The notes under the pieces were generated by a model, which saw nothing but the letters and a program-made list of their open reading frames with translations, ran no database searches and was not told where the DNA came from. Below are positions 33,101 through 43,636 of a stretch of DNA of 64,000 bases, piece by piece. How positions within the stretch are numbered: the stretch's first letter is position 1; each line of letters starts with the position of its first letter. Position numbers and translations under genes: made by a program. Source of the DNA: Nereocystis luetkeana (Eukaryota; Sar; Phaeophyceae; Laminariales; Laminariaceae); NCBI GenBank assembly GCA_031213475.1, contig JARUPZ010000027.1, positions 4,875,632 to 4,939,631 on the forward strand, read 5' to 3'.

Positions 33101-35965
33101 TATCGAGTACACCCCCCCCCCCCCCGCTGCCGCTGCCGCTGGGGCCGCCGCCGCCGCCGCCTCCACGGCATGAATTTAGCGTCGCGCCGTGCAGTTCTTG
33201 GGTGCACGCTTAATCTATATACTTGATTACGGTAGTGCCTGAATAATGCCGAGTGTCCGCTATTGTGTCTGTGAAATCGCTTGGCACGGATGGGATTGTT
33301 AACCAGTGTGTCAGTGTGCGGAGTAATTAGTGCCGGTTGACGCTTTATATAGTGCCCGTATTGTTGGCTGGCTTGGCGTATATACACCGACATTATGGAG
33401 GGACAATGACTGTATGTAAATAGAGCGACCCCCTTGTTGTTTATGTTCGTGTGTGAATTGAAGTTCCTCCTTAGTCTGAAGGGTGAGTTTTTTTTTTTTT
33501 TTTTTTCGTGTGTGTTATTTGTTTGTTGCTATCATGCAGACAGAACCACGTTGGATTTCTTTGCGTTGTGCGTGAGGGTGCGTTCACGTGATGGCGTGTA
33601 GACGCATGCGTTAATCTCCTCTGCTTGTTCGTATGTACATATATACGACAAATGCATGTTTTTTTGCAACAACCAGCGAAAGTCTCGTTGTCTCTGTCGA
33701 CGTTTTTTTTTTTGACGAAGGAGCTTGCGGGTTTCGGTCGAAAGGAAGGAAGGCAGGAGGGAGGGGAGGGCTGGATATATCATGGCTGTTTTTTTATTGT
33801 ACCTGCTGCCATGCTGGTATCGTATGATTTTTCCGCTGGTGTATTTTTACGCGGGACTGCCGATAGACGGGACCTAGGGGAGGGAGGGAGGGAGAGGGTG
33901 GAGGAGGGAGGGGAGGAAGGCACTGCCGTAGGACTCCCCGTTCGCTGAAGCGGCGGGTCCGACCCGTTTGAAGCTGTTTTTTTTTCGTGTTGAGAGCCAG
34001 CCGGTCGGAGATGAACGTTGAAGTTCAATAGAGGCAGACGTAAAAGAGGAAGGAAAAGGGGAAGCTAGGCCAGAACACCCCTGATATGCACCTGATAGAG
34101 TTGGCCGCCTCTTGCACCCCAAGCGATGGAGAAATTCGAAACTGGACCAACTTTTTCAAGGAGAAAAAACATGGCTGGTCGGGCGAGGAGGGGGCGCGGT
34201 TCAAAAGTTCTAGACGTGTACTCATGGATGAGTGAATTTGTAGCCCCCATCCTTTTTGGTTTGCGCTTGGCGCTTGCACTTTGCAGTGGGAGGAATCGAT
34301 CCCGGCGGCTGCTTGTCGTTTTCCGCCGCTTGAGCAAGAACAATCTTTGTAAGTCTAAACATGGAAGGATGCCGCTTTGTTGCCAAATAGTACGGAGGCG
34401 GCAGGCGTCCTGGCAAATATTTTGCGTTGGGAAGTTACGGAACTACCAGCTGGGAATCACCACCCCGGTCATTACCACCATCCTCGGGCTCTCCTTTCTG
34501 GAGACGAGTACGTACGGCCATTTCGTTACTTATTTTTTCATCTTATTTTTAACGTTGTTGCCGTTTCAAAGGCGCGGCGGCGCGCACGATCACAACCAAA
34601 TCAAACGTGAGACTTTTTGTTGTTGGTGTACTTCGAAGTACCAGGTATATAATAAGCAACGTCTCGCGCTTTGCTTTCGCCGGTTTGGCGGTCCGTCCGT
34701 TCTCCGACACCTACAAATACAAGCACGGCTGACTGAGAGACGCGGCTGTACGCACGCCCGAGCCACGTGCCATTGTATGCCAGGTATATTTCGGGTAGCA
34801 CCGCGCCGAAGATGGGATCTAAAATGTATACCTATTAATGGTATACGAGGCAATATGCCAATTATTTGCACAACCTGTAACGGCAAGGACGTGATCAACT
34901 TAACCCTTTTAGAACCGCAGTCCCGTTTTGGGGACAAACTAGTCAAATTCCGAGTAGTTTGTCCCCAAAACGGGACTGCGGTTCTAAAAGGGTTAAGGAA
35001 CTTGGGACAGAAGCAGTGCGGCCTGACCTGCACGCTCGCAATTTTTTTGGGCAAGAAACGCGTTATATGAGTGTGCACCGTTTTCGAGACCGCCGCCACA
35101 AGCACACGCGTTAAAGCGCGAACGAACGAACACCAGTAAACCGGTGGTGGTGTGCCTTATCGCGCAGGATGAAAGCATGTGACCATTTCAAAATCCCCAG
35201 TGTTGATCCCCTTGATGGGCGGCGTGAGCCACATGTTCTGCTGCGCGTCGCTTCGGCTGTCGATGCGACACTTTGACTCCCGTTCCGCTCAGTTGGCGTG
35301 TGTGTCAATTGGCGTAGAGACGAATCCCGGGGTTTACATGTGAGGCGGTGGCGGGCGGTGAGGCTGGAGTGTACCGCCCCGCCGCATGCGCAAACGCAAA
35401 AAAAAAACTGCCTCCATTGTCTTCCTCGAGGATCAAATCGAAACAGTGTCATACAGTACCTGGTATTTTATACCAGGTATGTATACCTGAAAAGCGACGC
35501 GATTATTTTCGGCAAAACTCAAATTCTCAGAATGTGTGAGGCAAGAGACTTTTGAGTCTTTTTACAAATTTCCGAATATGGAAATTAGTTTCTCACGTTC
35601 CTTGCCGAGAGTTGAGTATAAATTTACCAGGTACGAGTATTATCTCCAAAAATTCTCGAGTGCCGTCGCGGTCTTGATGTACGCATATAGAAAAACGACC
35701 TTGCGCTCGCCGGGCTTTGCTGCTGTGCACGAAATGAGTCCCCACCCCCCCCCCATGCTGTGTTGTGCATTTTTTGTGCGTCGTGTTTTTGTGTGTGCGT
35801 TCTCTTTCGTATCAGGTACGAGACGTGTCTGGCATGACCACGAGCGCGCGGCGCCTTGTGCACAGTATGGGCCGCCGAGAAACGCAGCAGAAATTCATGA
35901 TGTACTCCATCGGGCTCCTGCTTGTCGTCGGGGTCATGATCGCGGTTTACTACTGTTTGAAATGA
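27200..35965 (+). CDS. VTI1: Vti1-family Qb-SNARE, membrane-anchored form
   Basis: Exons 27200-27299, 27761-27884, 29416-29518, 30248-30377, 30984-31045 and 35816-35965 join without phase error to a 222-residue protein, the usual Vti1 length. Residues 1-105 are the N-terminal helical bundle (start MSSIFDAYDEEFLALTQDI; then VDALVGQAGDLLKQMEIEVR and ISSYKKTLQSLRGDYRKAV). The SNARE helix runs from about 117 to 200 (QRDRLLQTTDRLDGQGRRLE; MELGRNREKI; ARRLVHSMGRRE). A C-terminal helix (YSIGLLLVVGVMIAVYYCLK) anchors it. Vti1 proteins supply the Qb helix to SNARE complexes of trans-Golgi, endosome and vacuole. By eye the central 0-layer position has Glu (MEITMEL) where yeast Vti1 has Gln. Exon 4 begins at a CAGCAG double acceptor, so one Gln may be optional. 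Introns hold LINE, TTAA-type and TA-type element copies. Only 738 bases separate the ATG from the divergent MYND gene. An alternative last exon is listed separately. Confidence 0.92.
28113..28515 (+). mobile_element. LINE 3' fragment inside VTI1 intron 2
   Basis: Plus sense starts in the C-terminal coding part (ECEMFKEERDVLDEEMRKID, then ERDTEEFGT) and runs through the 3' region (ATGGCGGCCACAAGCGGCGA) to the tail (CTCCGTCTCGAAAGGGATTC, AACTAATGAGTA, C-run). It corresponds to the element at 59552-60495 in the opposite orientation. The frame is interrupted. Confidence 0.85.
29146..29392. mobile_element. TA-target MITE, copy 3, split by a TTAA-family MITE
   Basis: Ends TTATGGGGGACCATA and CTATGGTGCCCCGTAA flanked by TA. 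The element is interrupted after CCATA by TTAA and a complete TTAA-family MITE (29165-29298), then resumes TTAAATAGGACCTACGG. Uninterrupted relatives at 903 and 1108 have a single TTAA there. It lies in VTI1 intron 2, ending about 24 bases before exon 3. Confidence 0.95.
29165..29298. mobile_element. TTAA-family MITE, copy 6, nested insertion
   Basis: Begins CCCTTACAGCACC, ends GGGACTGGGGTCCTAAAAGG(G), and is bounded by TTAA at 29161-29164 and 29299-29302. The host element shows that TTAA was duplicated, the mark of piggyBac-type insertion. This copy is longer than the usual 90 bases and its left arm is divergent. Confidence 0.92.
30903..30926 (+). repeat. GTAC tetranucleotide repeat
   Basis: Uninterrupted (GTAC)5-6 in VTI1 intron 4. 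Confidence 0.8.
32687..32764 (+). CDS. VTI1: Alternative terminal exon of VTI1 lacking the membrane anchor
   Basis: This exon follows a CCGTAG acceptor and opens in phase 0, exactly as needed after the exon ending at 31045. It encodes VRETKTNLDEGKTVLDRMHG plus WFRNF and then TAG. It aligns without gaps with the start of the anchor-encoding exon at 35816 (VRDVSGMTTSARRLVHSMGR), and both fit the end of the SNARE helix. Joined to exons 1-5 it would give a 198-residue protein with a full SNARE helix but no transmembrane segment. It may be a mutually exclusive exon producing a soluble SNARE, or a decayed duplicate. I see no strong donor before the stop (only CTG|GTTCCG). Use of the exon is inference. 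Confidence 0.6.
   Translation: MRETKTNLDEGKTVLDRMHGWFRNF
33057..33125 (+). mobile_element. C-tailed retroposon, 3' end only
   Basis: GGTCCTACGACTACGGCCAT, GCATGAGATCGAGTACATAT and CTCCTATCGAGTACACC followed by a run of C. Located in the last VTI1 intron. Confidence 0.75.
34904..34992. mobile_element. TTAA-family MITE, copy 7 (near-perfect)
   Basis: TTAA on each side; CCCTTTTAGAACCGCAGTCC and GGACTGCGGTTCTAAAAGGG are exact complements, and the inner CGTTTTGGGGACAAACTA matches too. Best copy for deriving the consensus. Confidence 0.95.
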
Positions 35966-38212
35966 TGAAAGAGCTCCGGCGAATCCGGCGCCGGCTCTGT
36001 GAGCAGGAAAGAGTCCAAGTACGTTGGTATAGCTCGATGGCTGTGCGATGATTCATTACTATTAGTAGTATACATTTTGGTTTTTATGTATTTTGTTTTG
36101 AGTAGTTTTCCTCGCCGCTGCCCTGGTATTTTCGCCCTACGATGCGGCCTCGTTTTTTTGTGACGGCGTGTTTGCGGGGGGGGGGGGGGGGGGGGGGCTG
36201 GTTGGTGCCTTTGGAGCGCAGCGACGAAAGCCTCTTTTCGCGTGTTGTGTTTTTGTGTGGGGGTGGGTGGGGGTCCTCGAATCCCCCATCTCCCCACGGC
36301 TTTTTAGCGTTGTGTGGATTCGACCTTCAGAAAGAAGGGGTGGGGGGGGGTTCTTCGTTCGTTTCGTGCCAATACGCCGCTCGCTCGTACAGTACACGCC
36401 GAAGGAGCCGATACGGCGTGGACAGCAGCAGGGTTCCCCACGGCAACCAAGCGCCAGTCGCAAGTGTGGGAGATAAGCTGTTTCTTATAGCAGGGTAGCT
36501 TTTAACCCCTTTGGAGCTTGCGAGGGGGAAAAAAAAAAAGTATCGAAAATAAATGACGCTTCCAGCGTCGGCCGCAGCAGCGCTGAGCTGCACCGGTTGC
36601 TGCTTATCATATGGGGGGTAAGGGATGTGCTCAAAGTGCCATGGACGGAGCTGTACGCCCACGGCAAAGTAATGATGGCGGTACTTCTACTGCTTTAGTA
36701 CTGGCTGCCTTGCTGCCGCACGCCGCACGCTCACATGCAGTAGCAAACACTGCTGCTTTGAGAAGATGCACTACTCGTCGTTTTTTTTTTTGGTGAGATA
36801 TACGAAGTATAAACATAGGCCCCAAAATAGTGTAGAGGGAGTCCAACGAGCGAAGAGGGCATTCGTTTGGGGGGGCCGGCTCGAGACGATAACCACAGTG
36901 TCAATCAAGGGAAGCACTGTGGTTCGGGCGGGCAGCTGACGACTGGCGGGGAGAAGGGGCCGAGGGCATTTCGCGGCCCCGGCCCGGGTTGCGGCATCCG
37001 ACCTGTGGGTCTACGAAGGGACCAGGGACAAAACAAAACAAACCGCTACAAAAACATGAAGCGTCTCTGCACAACGCTAAAACAGGCAGTTCGGTGAAGA
37101 AAGCAGCAAAAACGTTATATGTTTTTGATTTAGAAGCGGAGCACGAAGTTTACCATTCCTCGGAACTCGGATCCATCCCGATCCACGCGGCATATCTTGT
37201 ACGCATGGAGGGAGGGGAGTGTGTGTATGTGTGTGGGGGGGGAGTACTCGGTGTTATGCATGACCGTAGTTATATGGACATTAACCCTCGCATCCCTAAC
37301 ATGCCTGGAACGGGGTGGGGGCTGCAGCTGCCAGGGGCGTGCGCTAGCGAAGAGCCGCCGGCACAGAACCAAAAACACTGCGTAACACTCTGTTTTTTCG
37401 CCAACGCACATATAACATCGTACTCGCCACAGGGGAGGTTTGCGATTTGAGTTTGAACTCGTTCACGCTTCCCCCGACGAGAGGATGGCACCGAAGGCTC
37501 GTGTATAGTAGCCAGGCGCCCACCCGGTCGGTCGTGGGACGAAAAAAGGGGGTTGCGTGCCGACATCACCCACACAGTTGTGCTGAATACGGTCTACGGC
37601 GGTGCTCGGATAAATCATGGATGAAACGCCAGGGCTCTACCCGGACAGCATACCGTAGTATTAAAAGCATTAGCAGCGCTTGCCCCACCCGTACAGCCGG
37701 TAGCTCTAATAATCCTGTGTCCCGAAGAAAAAAAAAATCAAGCATCGGGACAACACGACCAACCAAAAATCTCGTACATACATACCACCAGCAGTAGTGA
37801 CATCGCGTTCTTTTTTCATGCGCCGGATCTGAGATGGGGCATGCGCGAACGCTCAACTCCGCACGGCAGCCACGGCGATGCGAAGCTCGTGCGGACGAAG
37901 GCGCGACAGCAGTAGATCCAACCCGCCTGCCTGCACCCCCATACAGAGCGGTCAAGGGTTGTTGCCCTCCCATGCCAAGAAACTAAAAACACGGCTGTGA
38001 ACCAAAATCGGGAAGAAAAACGAAACCGAAACGCCTACCAGGTATATACGTACCTGGTGCTGTTCATCATTGATTTTACAGAAAAAATGCTGCAGTCCGC
38101 TTGTAGCCCTCCAATGCATTAAAAACAAAACAAGGCTACTAAAACTGAAAATGCGTGAATGGAAAGCGCCTTGGTGCGGCTGCCATGAATAGACGAGACA
38201 CATATAATATAT

Positions 38213-38245
<33 letters not shown>

Positions 38246-38321
38246 ATCGCTTTATAGCAACAGCTGCCGTCAATGGGTGACAGAAGAAAGCCACAGACTG
38301 CAATTAACAGCGAGCTGAGGG
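35966..38321. other. Intergenic gap between converging VTI1 and the signal-anchor gene
   Basis: Contains a 21-base G run (36178-36198), a minus-sense C-tailed retroposon fragment (37228-37320), and an AT dinucleotide run (38206-38244). No supported gene. Confidence 0.5.
37228..37320 (-). mobile_element. C-tailed retroposon fragment
   Basis: The plus strand shows GGGGGGGGAGTACTCGG, ATGCATGACCGTAGTTATAT and CCCTCGCATCCCTAACATGC, the reverse of the family's 3' third. Confidence 0.65.
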
Positions 38322-41300
38322 CTATCGTGCGATGCCACCACCGCTATCCTTCGGTCCCTCCACGACTTCTACCTTGGGCTCTGCCCCGCCCTCGTCCCCG
38401 CCCGCCTCGGGGACAACTTCCGATTTCTTCCCTCCCGCCGCGTCTCCCTCGCTTCCTTGCCCCTCGCCCCCCTGCCCCTCTTCTTCTCCGCCGCCTGGCG
38501 GTGTTGGGTGCTGTTTTGTGAGGTCTTGGTAACCGAGACCGAGTCGCGCGATTTCTTCGTTGCTGAAGCCGCGGCGCTGCAGCTGCGGCTCCAAGTGGAC
38601 CTGGCCGTTCGGAGCAGCACCCGGGAGATGCAAGCAGCGGAGATTGGACAAACGTCGGGATTTACTGTAGGAACACTACGTTCCTGGTGCCAAGAAAGCT
38701 CGCCGTTCATACCACAGGTATACTCCACTCCAGAGTACACCGTTACTGCACGACGGATCGGGTGCAAACACAGTGCATTGGCTAACCTGCTTACTGCATA
38801 CCAACGTAGTATATTTGCCGTGGCGTGGTTTGGTCACCACAGAGCTTTTAACGCAAGGATAGAAGAATCATTCGGCATGGACACTGGGTGTGCTGGATGT
38901 CGACGGGCAGAAAGAGCAATTTAATATGAAGAACACCCACACACACACACATATCATACGCTGGTACATATATTTAGCCTTTAGGGCGCGTTCTACGATA
39001 GAGGTAGCACATCTCCGCCAAAACGTTTTCTGAATGACGGGGCTCCTTAACCCAAAATCGGCGGAATACCATCGTTGTTTCGAAAAATGACGTAATTTTA
39101 AGCTTGGCCCATGGGGTTATTCATCGGCATGCAACTCGGTTTTCGCTGACGTCAGTTTTTTGGGTGAGATGGGGAGCTCCTCATGCGAAGAGCCTCATAA
39201 AATTTAGGGTGAACCTCTATCGTAGAACGCCTCTTAGACTGCTCCTTTCAATAGTATAGACTACTGTGGTAGAGCTACTATGTAGCTCGTGTAGCTCGGT
39301 AGACTGCAGCTCATGAAGCGCAGTGCGGACTATGTAACTCGTGCAGCTCAGCGAAAACCACCAACAGAGTAGTACTCCAGCAGTAGCTCGGTGGGGCTAT
39401 TGTGTGTGTTCTTCCCATTAAACGGTTTTTTCTACCCGTCGACATCCAGCACGACCAGTGTCCGTGCCGATTCTTCAATCCTAGAAGAGATACAAGCTCT
39501 GAATGTGGTCACAAAACCACGACACACCAGAGATACCGCGTTGAATTGCAGCAAGCAGAATAGACAACCCAATGCCGTGTCATCCTCGTACTGGATACGA
39601 CAGGCACGACATACATGCTAGCAATCCAGATGCCTTGAGAGAGAAAAAAAAAGCGAAAGAAACAGAGAAAAACAAAAAAGGAGGTGTCGCTTCCCCCCCC
39701 GGAGATGTGACAGACAATAGAAAACACAAAATGGAAACTTGCAGCTCAGAACAATTGTAGCTGAGTAGAGCGACTGCTGCATCATTAGAGCTATGGTAGC
39801 TAGAGCTGCCACAGCTCAGTAGGGCCATTCCTGCTGCTCGGTAGAGCTCCTGTTTATCTCAACACCCTCACGCATCCACGGCGGTGACTCGAAACAAGCA
39901 GAGGCACGGACAGAGAAGCCCGACGACGATCGTCCACGCGAACAGACTGAACGCCAACCTGGCCGACAAAATAGATCGGCCAAAAAACAAAAACACCAGC
40001 AAGGGCTGGCTGTTTCAGGACAACACCACCGACCACAACGCACACAGGCCCTCCGCATTCGCAGGATTCGGTCGAGTCCGCGGCTAACGATTTTATGTAA
40101 ATTTTGAACGAAAGAAAAAAGACTCAGACTCGGCGGGACCTCCCGCACCCGCGCACCTGCAAACAATTGTATTGTCGTTTGGTCTCCTCTTGGCAGCTGT
40201 TTTTTTTTCCCTTCTTGGTACCCTTGGTGGGGTTCTCGCACACGAACACGTCCCGCATCGGTGCCATGCACGCGAGGTTCGTGGGAGCGAGCGCCTCCGC
40301 GACGCTGGCACCGCACGCAGCGTGCTCCTTCTTCGGCCGCGGCTCGCAAATGATGTCGGCAATGATTTTGGGGTGGAAGCTTGTCGACGGACGGCGGGGC
40401 GATGATGCGCGCGCACGACAGGGAAAGAGGATGAAAGGAAGGTGGACGGGGCGGGGGGGGGGGGGGGGGGGAAGGGGAAGGTGGAGGTACTTGCAGATGT
40501 CTCACAAAAGTAATAAGCGGGCATGGAGACTATTCGCGTGCCGAAGAGGTCGGCCCCTAGGGCGTGAGTAACGATCTACCTCTTTTTTTTCCATCCCATT
40601 TATTATCTTCGCCCTATGAATCGTAACTCAGATCCGGGGTCACAAATCAGGCTCTCCCCCCCTCCCTCCCTCCCTCCCTCCCTCCCTCCCACTACGCTTC
40701 TTGCCTTGGAAGGCATTTTTATCGCGAGAAGACTTCGGCCCTCTCTTCCCTCTTCGACTCGCATCGAATTGAGCCTATCAAACCCATCCTATAACAGGAG
40801 TTGATTCCGTTTTTCATTTAGTCTCGCGAATAAACTCGAAAAGTCCGACCCACGTGGGATTCGAACTCCAACACCTACTCTTTCTTCAGCAGTCGAGGGT
40901 ATAACTATTACGGGGGGCCATAGTAAATAGGACCAAATATGGTCAGTAAAAATAGGTAAACATACGGGTTTTCGTATGGACCATAGGTCGTATTTACTAT
41001 GGTCCCCCGTAATAGCCCACCATTGTTGTAGTCTAAATACCTCACCGCACTCAGTTGGTCGGACATTACTGGCTGTGGAGTCACTTTGCGGACAGGGACC
41101 GCTGTACCCGTGCACATTCAAGTACGTGAACAACCCGCTTCGAGCAGGAACAAAACATGTGAAGAAAAAAATCGAAAAGATTTATCATACGTAGCAATTC
41201 CGACTGTCGTTTCGATTCGTAATAAGCTCCACCCCCCTACCATTGCTAGGCTTGCCGTCAGTAGTCTTCCTTTTCCTCATGACGTTGCTGTACGCGCAGC

Positions 41301-42680
41301 AGTCCATAAACTGTGCTCGTACGTTCGTGGCGCAACTGGCGCAGTGCGTTCAATGTACGCAAAGTAGGCAGTGTGATACCAGGTAGGCAATACAACTGCT
41401 TCCTGGCGTTGTAGCCACGGCAGGAGGGGGGGGGGCTTTTACCGTTGTTCACGGCACGCCGTAGGCGGTCGGGGGGGGGGGGGGGCGTTGGTTGTCGCGC
41501 ACGTGGTTCTGTGAACATGTGAGCATACAGTTGGTAATTACCCGGCTTCTCGTACTCTGTTCTCTGTATCATACGAGTAGCCGCTGTGCGCTGCTGTTGC
41601 AGAGTACGGGTGTACCCGTACTCGTACCAGAGTAGACGTGTCGGAAAATAACAGCAGACTCGTCGTATTGTAAGAGTCGAAGCATCACAACAGCAGCCTC
41701 AGCACAATATCTAACTTTCTACGAAAACGCGGTACTTATATATACGTCGTATTTCACAGCAGTATACCAGTGGAGGCTATCGTACTGTACTGGCATACCA
41801 CTACTGTCCCGTAATATAGTAACCGTATTTTACAATGAGGCGCGCGAGCGCGAAGCACGAGCCTTTTGTTCTAGGTTTTCCAAGGAAGAAAAGGAGACGT
41901 TCAGTCTGAGAGCCAAACCACGCCTGCTGGGGGTGCCGTCTGTGCCGTTGCCGGCTGGTCTCTCTACACTCTCGCACCAACTCCAACTGCGACTTCACAA
42001 AAAAAAAAAAAAGCAAACCGAGAACAGCGCTCGAATGCATTTCATCGAGGGCAATAACAATACCAGTAGAGTCTATTTAACCCTTTTAGAACCGCAGTCC
42101 CATATGTGGGGACAAACCAGTCAAATTTCAAGTAGTTTTGTCCCCAAACGGGACTGCGGTTCTAAAGGGGTTAATAGAGAGTAGGGTCTATTTCATAGAG
42201 TCTTGAGTCTGTCTTTACGTATCTCCACCCGACCTGGAACACCAGTACTTGTATCAATAGTACAGCAGTCTTCTGCTACGAGTCCTGCTGCGCTGTACCT
42301 ATATACCAGTACAGCGGTATTATTAATACTCGTACTCAGTAGTCTCTGGTGTGGTGAACGAAGCACGATAGCCTGGACTCGAGACTTGAACAAAAACAAA
42401 TGCGGCGTAATAGACAACACCGCATCCGACATTCGGAGAGCTTTGTCGAGTTACTGAGCTGTCGAGCGCGAGTTCGCGCTTACATGTTGCCCTGTTTGCT
42501 ACCTGCTATGTACGCCACCGAGGAAGGGATTGTCGAACACGTCACACCACACCGCTCTTACTGTCTTTCAACCGGTGCACCACGCGTGAAGGTGTCGCTG
42601 ACGAAGTACGACCCAACCATGAATGTCAGCAGGGTTGCCAGCAGGAGAGGCTTGACCCTCTCTGCGAGCCGCATCGCCAT
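38322..42680 (-). CDS. Unrecognised signal-anchor protein, three exons
   Basis: Three minus-strand exons join in phase: 42680-42562 (ends CA|GTAAGA), 40379-40157 (ends CAG|GTGCGC) and 38600-38322 (stop TAG), giving about 206 residues. The N-terminus MAMRLAERVKPLLLATLLTF is a short basic head followed by a hydrophobic helix continuing to about residue 26, so a type II membrane anchor or signal peptide is likely. The middle exon encodes FHPKIIADIICEPRPKKEH, ALAPTNLACMAPMRDVFVCE and a Lys-rich tail. It has several cysteines and strong third-position GC. The last exon begins VHLEPQLQRRGFSNEEIARL and ends in a Gly/Glu-rich acidic tail. I do not recognise the family. The gene is divergent from TRMO, with about 355 bases between the start codons. 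Further exons could lie in the two long introns (2.2 and 1.6 kb), so this model is a minimum. Confidence 0.5.
38984..39233. mobile_element. TTA-target (Harbinger/Tourist-like) MITE, 250 bp
   Basis: The ends GGGCGCGTTCTACGATAGAG and the reverse of CTCTATCGTAGAACGCCTC are inverted repeats, flanked by TTA at 38981-38983 and 39234-39236. TTA duplications and GG-rich ends are typical of PIF/Harbinger elements. It lies in an intron of the signal-anchor gene. Confidence 0.85.
39240..39855. repeat. Cluster of GTAGCTC/GAGCTAC words
   Basis: Words such as GTAGAGCTAC, GTAGCTCG, GCAGCTCA and TAGAGCTCC crowd 39265-39400 and 39738-39850, leaving about 330 bases between. Paired clusters of one short word suggest subterminal repeats of a transposon, but I could not define ends or a target duplication. 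Confidence 0.5.
40833..40900 (-). ncRNA. tRNA-like remnant cut by a MITE
   Basis: Minus strand has a B-box-like GAGTTCGAATCCC and, upstream, an anticodon-loop-like CTGAAGA. The T stem does not pair well, and the 5' half is replaced by the TA-target MITE starting at 41012. A tRNA or SINE pseudogene, not a working tRNA. Confidence 0.3.
40908..41012. mobile_element. TA-target MITE, copy 4
   Basis: TTACGGGGGGCCATAGTAAA to TTTACTATGGTCCCCCGTAA, exact inverted ends of about 20 bases, TA on both sides. Confidence 0.92.
42081..42170. mobile_element. TTAA-family MITE, copy 8
   Basis: Flanked by TTAA; CCCTTTTAGAACCGCAGTCC pairs with GGGACTGCGGTTCTAAAGGG. Confidence 0.92.
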
Positions 42681-43035
42681 GGCAACAGCACTCAATAGGA
42701 CCTGCTCTGAAGGAAGAGATGACCTATGGTGTCTTGCAAACAAAAGCGACTGGGATGTTGGCACGGGGGAGATGTCGCAGGGGGTACTGTAACACTCGTA
42801 GTAGTTGTTCGCTCAATATCAGTGTAGAAAAGGGTTTCAGTTGTACAAAAGCTGATTTCTTGAAAAGGGGATAAACGAGATTGTATTTCGACCGGCTGTC
42901 GTCGCGGTGTCCTGTCAGCTGTGTGTCCCTCTGCGTGATCGTGTGTCACGAGTGACGAGACACTGCAACGCATTATTTTGCCGCAGCCAGACGGTAGGAT
43001 ACATAAGTGCCTGCCTGGTAACTCCCTCCTGGTCA
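42681..43035. promoter_or_regulatory. Shared upstream region of the signal-anchor gene and TRMO
   Basis: The two start codons point away from each other across 355 bases. The region contains TTGTTCGCTCAATATCAGTG and a T/A-rich patch, but no clear TATA box or initiator. It probably holds both promoters. Confidence 0.45.
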
Positions 43036-43602
43036 ATGGGCACCCCTAATGTATTCAGCAACGCCGCCAATCTCCTCGCGGTATGTTCCGCGTTAGCTGT
43101 TGGATTTGCTCTTGGCAACCTCGCCGCTCGCCGAGGCGAGCACCAGCAGCAGCAGAAACGACAGCAGCAGGAGGAGCAACAGCAGCAGCAGGGAGTACGC
43201 CAACCATGCGGCAGCCCTAGAGGGGCCAAGCGGAAAGCACGGGTGCGTAAGAGCGAAGAAAACGCGAAGGGCAAGGCTTCCGGCCAGGTCCAGCCACCTC
43301 TGCCGCCGCCCCCGTCGTCGTCGAACGAGCAAGCCAACGCCAACGGCAACGCTGCCGCTGCCACCACCAAGCATCTGTCGCGACGAACCCGCAACCGCAT
43401 GAGGAAGCTGGCACCCAAAGACGCTGCGCTCGACGCGTTCACCAGAGTCGCCAGGTCCCACGTCGCCTGCATCGGCTCGGGAGACTACGGGTTCCTTCTC
43501 CTCCTGCCGAGGAAGGCATTCCTAGCCGCCGGCCGATTCGTTCTCTACGCGGACTGCCGAGACCGCCTGGTCACTCTCGGGGAGGCCCGACGAGCGACCA
43601 CG

Positions 43603-43636
<34 letters not shown>

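Noticed and set aside
34126..35070. A 314-residue open frame in the last VTI1 intron with a hydrophobic segment
   Set aside because: It ends inside a TTAA-family MITE, has no matching splice phases with VTI1 and matches no family. The hydrophobic part (VITTILGLSFLE) is not placed after a SNARE helix in any phase-correct join I found.
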